In this document: positions 1 to 6,680 of the stretch, in pieces
Numbering within the stretch: position 1 is the stretch's first letter
Layout of the letters: each line of letters opens with the position of its first letter
Source: Clostridiales bacterium
GTDB lineage: Bacteria > Bacillota > Clostridia > Oscillospirales > Acutalibacteraceae
Assembly: GCA_022791355.1 (NCBI GenBank)
Contig: JAAVYX010000073.1
Coordinates: 1-9,998, forward strand
Direction of reading: 5' to 3'
Length of the DNA: 9,998 nucleotides
Notes under the pieces: generated by a model
Databases searched by the model: none
What the model saw: the letters and a program-made list of their open reading frames with translations, nothing else
What the model was told of the DNA's origin: nothing
Position numbers and translations under genes: made by a program

Positions 1-118
1 AGTAAAAACAGAGGAGGAATAGGACTTTCTCCAAAGGTATTTGCAAATACATACACCAAATCCATAAACAAACGACTGCAATCCATTTGGCATCTTCTAA
101 CCGAAAGGAGCAGGTAGA

Positions 119-3100
119 ATGAAATTATTCGCAAAACTGGTGAGCGCGGCCCTTTGTTTGGTTCTGTTAGGCGGCGAGCTGGGCGCGACGCCAAGGGCAT
201 CCGCCGCCGCGCCGGCGACCCTGGGTACGGTGCGGCTTGCAGGCGACCCCGATTTCGACTGCGATAGCATTGTAAACGACGAGGACAGCCAGTGGCGTTG
301 GCTGAGCTATCCCGAAAGCCGCATGGTCGTCAACCCGGGCGAACGTCCGAAGTACGACGGCGGCATGAATCTGAACGCCACCCTCTTTGTCAAGGGGATG
401 CGGCAGCTCTCCAACCTGCAAAAGGTGCAGGCCGGGAAGACCGGGGAGGAGGTCGGGGACTGGTCTTCTCTTTCTACCGCCTGGTATCCATATAAGCTAA
501 CGGCCGACGCGGCCTATACCGGCGGCATGCAGCTGCATATGGACGAATTTTTCGCGGATAAACACACCTTTGTCCGTTTGTACGACCTGTCCGCCGCCGA
601 CGGCCAGACCCTGCGCATGTCGGTGCGGAATGCAGAGGGCCTCCAAGAACAGGCCGACCATTCGCTGCTGGTGGAGACAGGGGAGTACTGGCTGGTCTGC
701 CGTATGCTCTGCTTAAAGGAGGATACGTCGGTGGAGGCCATAGCCGCCCCCGTCCTTTCGGAGGGCGACTGGCGGGCTGACTTCACCTTTTCCGAGGACC
801 GGGCCAAGGCGGCCTTTTCCATGACCGTTCTGCCCAAAAACGTAGGGGACAACACCCGGCAAACGGCCGTCGCCCTGTCCGATCAGGCTGTTTCGGGTAA
901 GCTTTCCGACAAACTGGCCGCTACCAAAGCCTATTGGGACGGCAAGCTGGGCGGCGTTCCCGCCCCTACCCGGTGGGGTATACAGGGCGGGCTGGACCCC
1001 AAGGGCGTAACCCCCGAACAGCACCGCCGTTCCTTCTACGCCGCCTGGGCCTTTAACTATCAGAATATTATCGAGCCCACCCCCGAAAACGGCTACCCCT
1101 ACTACCAGGTGACCTTGGGCAAGCCCTCGGGCTACGGCGCGGGCCCTACCGGCGCGCCCAACAGCTGCGAGTGGGAGTCTCTGTTCGACATCCAGCAGCT
1201 GGCGTTGGTGGAGCCTGAGATCGCCTGGAGCGCTACCGAGGGTTTTCTCAACTCTATTGAGGAAAGCGGTAAAATGCCCGGCGAGAGCCTGCCCTCCCAG
1301 AAGGCACACACCGTCTGGGTCTGCTATCAGAATCTGCCGGACAAGGAACGTCTGGCCGCCCTTTATCCCAAGCTGAGAAGCTATCTGCTCTGGCGGGCCG
1401 ATAATCCCCACTGGGGTATCGGCGGCCGGGTCTACGACGATGAAAAGGACATCTCTTTTGTCACCCAGTGGTACAGCGACGTGGGCTACGCCATCGAAAT
1501 CTGTAAGGAGCTGGGCAGGTACGACGACCTGGTCATGTGGGAGAATCAGAAGGCCCAGATGGGCGAAAAGGCCCGGAAATGGTTCTTCACCCCGGCCGAG
1601 GGCGACCCGGCGGATAAAATCTATAACTGGTATTTTGCCGACAGCGGCCTGCACTACCAGCACGACCGGACCGAGGACGTGGAGAATTACATCTGTTCGG
1701 CTCTCTACGCCGATTTCCCAGCCGATCTGACCGAGCGGCTCATCCAGCATTACGTCGACTTTGAGAGGCCCGACGAGGATCTGGTGGGCTTCGACTTCTA
1801 CAAGTACGGCGACGGCTATAACGTGGCCTGCGGCCTCTTTGAACGGGGCGAGGTGGACAGCCGTCTGACGGGCATGTGGCAGCGGTATATCAACGCCGCC
1901 ATACGCAATGTGGTCAAATCGGTGGAATTTTCCGAGGAGTCCCGTCCGAACCGATACGAGCCCCAGGGGGTCAAGCCCTCTACCTTCACGGCCAGCACGG
2001 TTGTGGCCTTTACCTATATGAACAACGGTCTGCGCATCGACCTGGGCCGGCCGGCCGCCATTCAGGACGACGGCCTGACTCTTACAGACGACAGCCGGAT
2101 CACCCTCTACACCCTCAAGGGCGCCAAGCCCACCCTGCCAAAAACCGTAAACGTGCGCAAGGACGGGGCGCAGGTCCAGGCCTATGCGGCGTGGGAGCCG
2201 GTGGAGGAGAGCCGGTTCGACACGGCCGGTCTAGTGGAGGTGACCGGTAAGGTCGCCGGTACAGACCAGAAGGCCAAGGCGGCCGTTTGGGTCTACGGCG
2301 GCGATGTGATCATCGAGCCCGTCACGGCCCATACGCTGGTATCCGCGCCGCCCGAGAATTTGCCCGAAACCCTGCTGGCCGCCTATGAGGCGGACGGTCA
2401 AATCCAGAACTGCGTCGTCCATATCCAGTGGGACGCGATGAAGCCCTCCGACTTTGCCGCCCCCGGTACGGTGCAGGTAGGGGGGACCATTTCGGAAAAC
2501 GGCCAGCGGGTGACGGCGGCTGTAACCGTACATGACCGGCCGGTCATCGAGAGCGAAACCGGCGGCTTTACCCTGGCCCGGCAGGATACCCTGCGGCTTT
2601 CCCTGAAGGATGGGGATGGCCAGCCCGTCCAGAATGCGACCTGGTCTATCAAGGATGCGGGCAACGACGATATCGCAGGCGTCAGCCAGACTGGAGTTTT
2701 GCAGGCCGCCAAGGCCGGAAGGGTGACGGTGACCGCGACCCTGAAGGATATCGGTATCAGCGTAGAGCGGGAAATCGAAATTACCGAACAAAACGCGCCT
2801 TCTTTGGCCTACGGCGCCAAGGCGACGGCCAGCGGCCAGGCCGACGCGGCCCGGGGCCCCGAAAAGGCTGTGGACAACGACCAAAGCTCCATGTGGCGGG
2901 CGGCGAATAATGAATCCCAGCAGTGGTTTCAGCTGGAGCTGCCCAAGGCAGCCAGTATAACCGGTCTGCATATCCGTTGGTTCGAGGGTAATCAGCCCAA
3001 GGCCTACGCCGTTCTTGTATCGGCCGACGGGCAGAGCTGGACCAAGGTCTGCGTCTTGGAGGATCATCCCAGCACCCATCCCAACAACTATTCCCAGATT

Positions 3101-4318
3101 ATCGCCTTTGATAAAGCCCAGACGGCTAGGTTTGTCCGGTTGGAGTCCACCAAGGCTGGGGCCAACGCCGTGGGCATTATTGAGCTGGAGGTTTTCGGCC
3201 GGCCGGAAATCCAAGTTCCCGTGACACAGGTCAACCTGACTGCCGAAACCGGCGTCTTCCGGATCGAGGAAAAGAACCAGCCTCTCCAGCTGCGCACAGA
3301 GGTCCTTCCCGGCAACGCCTCCGACACCCGCGTTGCCTGGACTGTAACGGCGCCCGACGGCGGCCCTACCAAGGCGGCCTCCATTTCCTCCACCGGCCTG
3401 CTGACTCCCCGGCGCAACGGCACGGTGCGGGTGACGGCCGCGGCCATAGACGGCTCGGGCTGTTCCGCCTCCCAGGATATCGTCATTACCAACCAGGATT
3501 TAAGCAACCTGGCCCTGGGCAGGCCGGTGGAGGCCACCACCTCGGGAGGGGGAAAGAACAGCCCCGAGGCGGCGGTAGACGGCGACCGTTCCACCCGTTG
3601 GGGCTCGGCTTCCGGCGCGCCCCAAATCCAGGATTTCACGGTTGATCTGGGTCAGTCTTACGAGCTGCGCCGCATCGCCCTTTTCTTCGACAGCGGCGCC
3701 TTTCCCGTAGACTTTACCCTCCAGTATTCCGACGACAAGGCCCAGTGGACCGATTGGACGGCTGTGACCGGCAACGACCAGAGCGAGCGTTCCTTTTCCC
3801 TCCGGCCGGCGGAAGCCCGGTATGTGCGCATCCATTCTACCCGTACCACAAATGCGGAATGGGGATTTTCCATATGGGAGTTTGAAATCTACGGCCGGGA
3901 CGAGGCCGGCGATACGCTTAAGGAAGCCTTGCAGACCGCTCTGGACCGGGCCCAGGCAGTCGACCGTGAGAACGGCACGGCCGACAGTCTGGCCCGTCTG
4001 GACGCGGCCATAGACGAGGCCCGGCGGCTGCTGGAGCAGGGCGGCGCTTCGGATGAATTCCGCTTTGCCATCGAGGATTTGGATGAAGCGGTAGAGAACT
4101 TGACCATCTCCCGGCCTGACGTGATCCCCGGCGATATGGACGGTAACGGGGCAGTTACCATCCAGGACGTGATGGAGGCCTGTAAGGTGCTGGCCCGCCA
4201 GTCGGCCGGCAAGGCCCCCACGGCAGACGAGATGCTGCGGGGCAACCTGGACGGCGACGACAAGTTTACCATTGGCGACGTGATGGAAATTTGTAAGATT
4301 CTCGCCCGTAAGGCATAG
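119..4318 (+). CDS. Secreted multidomain six-hairpin glycosidase-like protein with CBM32-like modules and C-terminal dockerin
   Basis: Predicted extracellular glycan-degrading enzyme of 1399 residues. The ATG follows AAGGAG (105-110) at 8 nt. Residues 1-29 form a signal peptide (KLFAK, hydrophobic core, A-S-A before cleavage). About 30-283 is a beta-rich region. About 284-640 resembles an (alpha/alpha)6 barrel of the GH63/MGH1-like type: the segment NSCEWESLFDIQQLAL (from 348) followed by a PGESLPSQKAHTVW stretch matches the pattern of that clan. Two Big_4-type Ig domains follow (about 660-735 and 740-810), then Big_2-like domains (about 815-890 and 1034-1126) alternating with F5/8C domains (892-1029 and 1128-1261, both with the A-V-D-x-D-x-S/T-x-W/R signature). 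A FIVAR-like helical segment (1262-1330) leads to a type I dockerin (1336-1399) with calcium loops at D1339-D1350 and N1376-D1387. Domain classes are known families; the exact GH family and substrate are not determinable by eye. A weak TTGCAA/CATAAA promoter (41-68) is possible. Confidence 0.85.
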   Translation: MKLFAKLVSAALCLVLLGGELGATPRASAAAPATLGTVRLAGDPDFDCDSIVNDEDSQWRWLSYPESRMVVNPGERPKYDGGMNLNATLFVKGMRQLSNLQKVQAGKTGEEVGDWSSLSTAWYPYKLTADAAYTGGMQLHMDEFFADKHTFVRLYDLSAADGQTLRMSVRNAEGLQEQADHSLLVETGEYWLVCRMLCLKEDTSVEAIAAPVLSEGDWRADFTFSEDRAKAAFSMTVLPKNVGDNTRQTAVALSDQAVSGKLSDKLAATKAYWDGKLGGVPAPTRWGIQGGLDPKGVTPEQHRRSFYAAWAFNYQNIIEPTPENGYPYYQVTLGKPSGYGAGPTGAPNSCEWESLFDIQQLALVEPEIAWSATEGFLNSIEESGKMPGESLPSQKAHTVWVCYQNLPDKERLAALYPKLRSYLLWRADNPHWGIGGRVYDDEKDISFVTQWYSDVGYAIEICKELGRYDDLVMWENQKAQMGEKARKWFFTPAEGDPADKIYNWYFADSGLHYQHDRTEDVENYICSALYADFPADLTERLIQHYVDFERPDEDLVGFDFYKYGDGYNVACGLFERGEVDSRLTGMWQRYINAAIRNVVKSVEFSEESRPNRYEPQGVKPSTFTASTVVAFTYMNNGLRIDLGRPAAIQDDGLTLTDDSRITLYTLKGAKPTLPKTVNVRKDGAQVQAYAAWEPVEESRFDTAGLVEVTGKVAGTDQKAKAAVWVYGGDVIIEPVTAHTLVSAPPENLPETLLAAYEADGQIQNCVVHIQWDAMKPSDFAAPGTVQVGGTISENGQRVTAAVTVHDRPVIESETGGFTLARQDTLRLSLKDGDGQPVQNATWSIKDAGNDDIAGVSQTGVLQAAKAGRVTVTATLKDIGISVEREIEITEQNAPSLAYGAKATASGQADAARGPEKAVDNDQSSMWRAANNESQQWFQLELPKAASITGLHIRWFEGNQPKAYAVLVSADGQSWTKVCVLEDHPSTHPNNYSQIIAFDKAQTARFVRLESTKAGANAVGIIELEVFGRPEIQVPVTQVNLTAETGVFRIEEKNQPLQLRTEVLPGNASDTRVAWTVTAPDGGPTKAASISSTGLLTPRRNGTVRVTAAAIDGSGCSASQDIVITNQDLSNLALGRPVEATTSGGGKNSPEAAVDGDRSTRWGSASGAPQIQDFTVDLGQSYELRRIALFFDSGAFPVDFTLQYSDDKAQWTDWTAVTGNDQSERSFSLRPAEARYVRIHSTRTTNAEWGFSIWEFEIYGRDEAGDTLKEALQTALDRAQAVDRENGTADSLARLDAAIDEARRLLEQGGASDEFRFAIEDLDEAVENLTISRPDVIPGDMDGNGAVTIQDVMEACKVLARQSAGKAPTADEMLRGNLDGDDKFTIGDVMEICKILARKA

Positions 4319-4377
4319 AGTGTGTCTTAAAACCGGAGAAAAGTCGGATTTTTGTTCAGAAGCAGGTAATTGCAAGG

Positions 4378-4417
4378 ACGAAATCCTCGAAAGGTGTTGG
4401 CCTTTCGAGGATTTCGT
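4378..4417. terminator. Perfect 17-bp-arm hairpin after the glycosidase gene, possible terminator without U-tract
   Basis: Arms 4378-4394 and 4401-4417 are perfectly complementary around a 6-nt loop (tgttgg). It lies about 60 bp past the stop of the dockerin glycosidase, where a terminator is expected. Neither flank has a run of T on either strand, so it is not a canonical intrinsic terminator. It could instead be a 3'-end stabilising stem or part of the repeat region that begins 4 bp later. Confidence 0.4.
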
Positions 4418-4420
4418 ACG

Positions 4421-4453
4421 CTGCTAGTGCCCTGCTAGTGCCCTGCTAGTGCC
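4421..4453. repeat. Three perfect tandem copies of an 11-bp unit (ctgctagtgcc)
   Basis: The unit ctgctagtgcc occurs at 4421-4431, 4432-4442 and 4443-4453 with no mismatch. Read on the minus strand it is GGCACTAGCAG, which matches the diverged GGAACTAGCAG-type units at 5014-5068. The two arrays are inverted relative to each other and bracket the TIGR04076 gene. Confidence 0.9.
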
Positions 4454-4477
4454 TGTTCATGGGCAAAAAAGACGATT

Positions 4478-4561
4478 TTGACGTTTTCAGACACACGCTA
4501 GACTGCATAAAAGTCCCCAGGCGGCCAAAACGCGCCGCCTGGGGCATATTGACGTTATCAG
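4478..4561. repeat. Pair of 13-bp direct repeats flanking a terminator
   Basis: ttgacgttttcag (4478-4490) and ttgacgttatcag (4549-4561) match at 12 of 13 positions and lie in the same orientation on either side of the terminator hairpin at 4515-4544. The purpose is unknown; they could be a footprint of an insertion or a chance pair. Confidence 0.45.
4505..4544 (-). terminator. Intrinsic terminator of the TIGR04076-family gene
   Basis: Perfect 11-bp GC-rich stem ccccaggcggc (4515-4525) with gccgcctgggg (4534-4544), loop of 8 nt. Reading on the minus strand the hairpin is followed by acttttatgc, a short U-rich tail. It lies about 35 bp past the TAA of the minus-strand gene at 4579. There is no T-tract on the plus-strand side, so it appears to serve the minus strand. 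Confidence 0.6.
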
Positions 4562-4578
4562 GGCTGGCTGAAGCCGCC

Positions 4579-4923
4579 TTATCGAACAGGATTATCATTT
4601 ATAACCGACTCTCGGTCGGTGGCCTCCAGCTTGAAAATCACCGGCCGCAGACCGTCGTTGCAGCTGCAAATAGCCACGCCGGGCGTCCGAATCCAGTCGC
4701 CGTAGTAGAACAGTTCCTTTTCTGCGCCGTGAGCCAATGCAAAGACATATTGATAAATTGCCTTCCAAGCCTCGCCGCAAAGGCCGTCGGGCTTTGCGTA
4801 ATCCGCGTAAAAAATCTGTCCTTGACGCAGTATAGGGCAGGCGGTTAAGCCTTCCGCACCGTATTCCCGCGCCAGCTCCTCATCAAGCGTTGTTTTTAGT
4901 ACCGTGATTTTGACCTGTTTCAA
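4579..4923 (-). CDS. TIGR04076 family protein (small conserved protein of unknown function)
   Basis: A 114-residue soluble protein with no signal peptide or membrane segment. It matches my memory of the TIGR04076 family along its length: an N-terminal KQVKITVLK strand, a CPILRQGQ motif, a GLCGEAWKAIYQYVFALA segment, and a C-terminal CSCNDGLRPVIFKLE signature. The spaced cysteines (in CP, LCGEAW and CSC) suggest metal or redox chemistry, but no function is established for the family. The start is TTG at 4923-4921, chosen because AGAGGTG lies 7 nt upstream and the protein begins exactly at the family N-terminus; no better ATG exists. It is convergent with the dockerin glycosidase and divergent from the LacI gene, with its own terminator, so it is probably monocistronic. 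The stop is TAA, whereas the three plus-strand genes end in TAG. Confidence 0.88.
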   Translation of the reverse strand: MKQVKITVLKTTLDEELAREYGAEGLTACPILRQGQIFYADYAKPDGLCGEAWKAIYQYVFALAHGAEKELFYYGDWIRTPGVAICSCNDGLRPVIFKLEATDRESVINDNPVR

Positions 4924-4930
4924 GCTGAAA

Positions 4931-4938
4931 CACCTCTT
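4931..4938 (-). promoter_or_regulatory. Ribosome binding site that fixes the TTG start of the TIGR04076 gene
   Basis: On the minus strand the sequence agaggtg is followed by 7 nt (tttcagc) and then TTG AAA CAG. This spacing is ideal and no in-frame ATG is near, so the non-ATG start is well supported. Confidence 0.75.
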
Positions 4939-4952
4939 TCTTATATTTGGTT

Positions 4953-4979
4953 TAGATACCTTCTATCTCTAAGGGACAA
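4953..4979 (-). promoter_or_regulatory. Possible promoter of the TIGR04076 gene
   Basis: Minus-strand TTGTCC (4979-4974), a 15-nt spacer, then TATCTA (4958-4953), placing transcription start roughly 20-25 nt before the start codon. The spacer is short and the -35 is only partly consensus. An imperfect dyad (ttagata / tatctctaa) overlaps the -10 region. Confidence 0.25.
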
Positions 4980-5013
4980 TACGCGCAGCCGCCTCCAAAA
5001 GGGCGGCGAGTCA

Positions 5014-5068
5014 GGAACTGACAGGGAACTAGCAGGGTACAGGCAGAAAACAGACAAGGAACTGGCGT
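5014..5068. repeat. Diverged 11-bp-period array, inverted relative to 4421-4453
   Basis: Five consecutive 11-nt units in phase: GGAACTGACAG, GGAACTAGCAG, GGTACAGGCAG, AAAACAGACAA and GGAACTGGCGT. The second differs by one base from GGCACTAGCAG, the minus-strand form of the perfect array at 4421-4453. The fourth unit is the weakest. Unit phase is kept across all five, which supports common origin rather than chance. Confidence 0.65.
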
Positions 5069-5165
5069 CGCGTTCTCAGGTATGGCGGGCGAAAGGCCGC
5101 CGGCCGTCCCCTGGGGCGGCAATAAAGACGATGCAGCATACGTGGTTTTATCCTGTAATATCCCT

Positions 5166-5193
5166 TTGACGACGGACGGCAGATCCCTATATG
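5166..5193 (+). promoter_or_regulatory. Candidate sigma-A promoter of the LacI-family gene, with overlapping dyad
   Basis: TTGACG (5166-5171), a 16-nt spacer and TATATG (5188-5193) predict a leader of about 60 nt before the start at 5264. A short dyad gatcc-N6-ggatc (5182-5197) covers the -10 element and could be an operator, for example for autoregulation, but no binding specificity can be read from sequence alone. Confidence 0.45.
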
Positions 5194-5248
5194 GATCAGT
5201 TTACCTATGCGCGCGGTCCTTGTCAACCACGCGAAAACCGGAATTGGA

Positions 5249-5254
5249 AAAGGA
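5249..5254 (+). promoter_or_regulatory. Ribosome binding site that sets the LacI-family start at 5264
   Basis: AAAGGA lies 9 nt upstream of ATG at 5264, which gives the protein the usual short N-terminus before the helix-turn-helix. The upstream in-frame ATG at 5207 has no such site and would add 19 atypical residues. A further in-frame ATG at 5276 is possible. Confidence 0.65.
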
Positions 5255-5263
5255 AAGATCGTT

Positions 5264-6295
5264 ATGAAGGTTACCATGAAGGATATAGCCGAGCGCTTGG
5301 GCGTTTCTATCAACGCCGTCTCCCTGGCTCTCAACAATCGGCCGGGAGTAGGGGAGGAGCTGCGGCGAAAGATTCTCCGTATAGCTGAGGAAACCGGCTA
5401 CCTGCAAAAGAAATACAAATACGAGCGTACTTTTATGCGCACCAATCTCTGTGTGATGATGCAGAGTATCTACGCCTCAAGCAGGAACTTCTGCGGCTTC
5501 TATGGACAGGTGCTATACGCCGTCTCCCAGGAGGCCGGCCGGTACGGCTACGACATCATCATAGATTTCTTTGACGAGGCCGATATGCAGCCTCCCGGCT
5601 GCGTGGCCGAGCGCCGGGTATCGGGAATTATTGTCATTGGCAAAATAGGAGATAAAAATATCGGTCGCTTGCAGGAATATGGTCTTCCGCTGGTGGTGGT
5701 AGACCACGCGTCCCTGCGCCGTCCGCTGAACTGTATCGTTACCGACAACAAGCTGGGCGGTTTTATTCAGACCCAGTATCTGTTGGACAGGAACTTTATG
5801 CGCATAGGCTTCTTTGGAGACCTGCGCTATTCTTTGAGTATTAAGGAACGGTATTTTGGCTTTCAGGAGGCCATTCATCAAAGCGGTCTGGACGTAGGCG
5901 GCGAGGATGCGGTCCACCGGTACTCCATCACGGCTCCCGGTCTGGAACGAGCCGTTTTAAACGACGATACCTCTGTGGGTTTGAAGCTGCTGCAAAGTAT
6001 GGAGGTCCTGCCGGAGGCCTTTGTCTGCTCTAACGACCAGGCGGCCTTCTATCTGATTCGGATTCTGCGGGACATGGGGGTCCGGGTGCCGAAAGAGGTA
6101 TCCGTGGTGGGCTTTGACGATATCGATCTTGCGGGGAAGTTCAACCCCACGCTCACCACCGTACGGGTAGACCGGGAGGATATGGGCGTCAGGGCGGTGC
6201 AGCGTATTCGCTATCTGCTCTCCCATCCGGAAAGCGGACCGGAATCGGTGATTATGCCCGTATCCCTCATCGAGCGGGAATCGGCGGCCCGGTAG
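5264..6295 (+). CDS. LacI-family transcriptional regulator
   Basis: A 343-residue cytoplasmic DNA-binding repressor or activator, the normal length for the family. Residues 1-50 carry the LacI helix-turn-helix: VTMKDIAERLGVS, then INAVSLALNNRPGVG in place of the common STVSRVLN form, then hinge-proximal ETGYLQKK. About 60-335 is a periplasmic-binding-protein-like sensor fold (Peripla_BP_3 type), with family landmarks such as VSGIIVIG, GLPLVVVDH, a D-N-x-x-G-G motif (TDNKLGG), RIGFFGD, PEAFVCSNDQAA, VSVVGFDDIDLA and PTLTTVRVDREDMG. Such regulators bind sugars or related effectors and control nearby catabolic genes; the effector here cannot be read. It is divergent from the TIGR04076 gene and sits between two dockerin genes, which are plausible targets (inference). 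It ends in TAG. Confidence 0.95.
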   Translation: MKVTMKDIAERLGVSINAVSLALNNRPGVGEELRRKILRIAEETGYLQKKYKYERTFMRTNLCVMMQSIYASSRNFCGFYGQVLYAVSQEAGRYGYDIIIDFFDEADMQPPGCVAERRVSGIIVIGKIGDKNIGRLQEYGLPLVVVDHASLRRPLNCIVTDNKLGGFIQTQYLLDRNFMRIGFFGDLRYSLSIKERYFGFQEAIHQSGLDVGGEDAVHRYSITAPGLERAVLNDDTSVGLKLLQSMEVLPEAFVCSNDQAAFYLIRILRDMGVRVPKEVSVVGFDDIDLAGKFNPTLTTVRVDREDMGVRAVQRIRYLLSHPESGPESVIMPVSLIERESAAR

Positions 6296-6454
6296 TCTGT
6301 ATTTGTACAGACGCGCGAAAGCGGATACATAAAAACGATAAAGTCTCTTAATTTTATCAGATTATGCAATTTAATAAATTGCTGGAAGACTATTAAACCG
6401 AGCAGGAAATAAATAGTGAACATATGTCTCGTTTTTCAGACTGATTTGTGCGTT

Positions 6455-6491
6455 TCAGGTATAATATCCGAAAAGCGGACATTATACCTGA
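6455..6491. repeat. Stem-loop repeat, copy 1 (near-perfect 16-bp dyad)
   Basis: Arms 6455-6470 and 6476-6491 pair at all but one position around aaaag. Each arm contains TATAAT on one of the two strands. The right half plus flank (cattatacctgacaga) recurs as cattgtacctgacaga in copy 2 about 80 bp downstream. Confidence 0.8.
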
Positions 6492-6514
6492 CAGAATGGC
6501 CCAGTGGATGCCGA

Positions 6515-6544
6515 TTATACTATGCGTAGCGCACATGATATAAT
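6515..6544 (+). promoter_or_regulatory. Candidate extended -10 promoter of the LRR-dockerin gene
   Basis: TGATATAAT (6536-6544) is an extended -10 with a consensus TATAAT. The best -35 is a weak TTATAC (6515-6520) at 18 nt. Transcription would begin near 6551, giving a leader of about 130 nt. The alternative TATAAT at 6460-6465 in repeat copy 1 lacks the TG extension. Confidence 0.4.
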
Positions 6545-6574
6545 AGTCCGAAAGTAGCCATTGTACCTGACAGA
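6537..6574. repeat. Stem-loop repeat, copy 2 (diverged)
   Basis: Aligns with copy 1 along ataat-a-tccgaaa-g and cattRtacctgacaga, in the same orientation. Its own dyad is decayed: the outer 8 bp still pair with one mismatch and one G-U, while the inner stem is lost. It overlaps the extended -10 element of the presumed LRR-gene promoter. Confidence 0.6.
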
Positions 6575-6680
6575 CATCCCCACGTGTTCTGTGGGAAACG
6601 ATTTGCGATGGAAGGTCGCAGACACAAAACAGCGCAGATTTCATATGATACCCAATCTAAATGAAACGAGAGGTCAAAAA

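Larger units (their letters stand above)
4924..5263. other. 340-bp divergent intergenic region between the TIGR04076 and LacI genes
   Basis: No gene is credible here. It holds the minus-strand start signals at 4924-4979, a small GC hairpin gccgcc/ggcggc (4988-4993 with 5002-5007), the diverged 11-bp array at 5014-5068, another gccgcc/ggcggc pairing (5096-5101 with 5115-5120), and the candidate LacI-gene promoter at 5166-5193. Short reading frames across it lack ribosome binding sites and family resemblance. Confidence 0.6.
6296..6680. other. 385-bp AT-rich spacer upstream of the LRR-dockerin gene
   Basis: No gene is convincing here. After the LacI stop there is a small hairpin tctgta/tacaga (6296-6311), not followed by T residues. 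A perfect odd palindrome (8-bp arms, one central base) lies at 6366-6382. Two copies of a stem-loop repeat occupy 6455-6491 and 6537-6574, and the second contains an extended -10 element. Between it and the ATG are two more small stems, ccccac/gtggg (6578-6595) and tgcga/tcgca (6604-6620), so the mRNA leader could be structured. A minus-strand reading frame at 6393-6644 has no supporting signals. Confidence 0.6.

Noticed and set aside
713..1750. Long minus-strand reading frame of 345 codons inside the glycosidase gene
   Set aside because: It is antisense to a clearly coding GC-rich gene, has no ribosome binding site or family resemblance, and its openness is explained by the codon bias of the plus strand. 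The same holds for the minus-strand frames at 2231-3214, 3088-3639 and 3500-4375.
4421..4453. Tandem array considered as a CRISPR fragment
   Set aside because: The units are 11 bp and directly abutting with no spacers, and no cas gene is near.
4459..4848. Plus-strand frame of 129 codons across the TIGR04076 gene
   Set aside because: The opposite strand encodes a recognisable conserved family with a ribosome binding site and terminator; the plus-strand product resembles nothing and would run through the terminator hairpin.
5207..5263. Upstream ATG at 5207 as the start of the LacI-family protein
   Set aside because: There is no ribosome binding site before it, it would add 19 residues not typical of the family, and the ATG at 5264 has AAAGGA at 9 nt.
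5082..5267. Short plus-strand frame of 61 codons before the LacI gene
   Set aside because: No ribosome binding site or recognisable domain; it overlaps the promoter and start of the LacI gene in another frame.
6393..6644. Minus-strand frame of 83 codons in the spacer before the LRR gene
   Set aside because: It crosses both stem-loop repeats, has no ribosome binding site, and its composition does not look coding.
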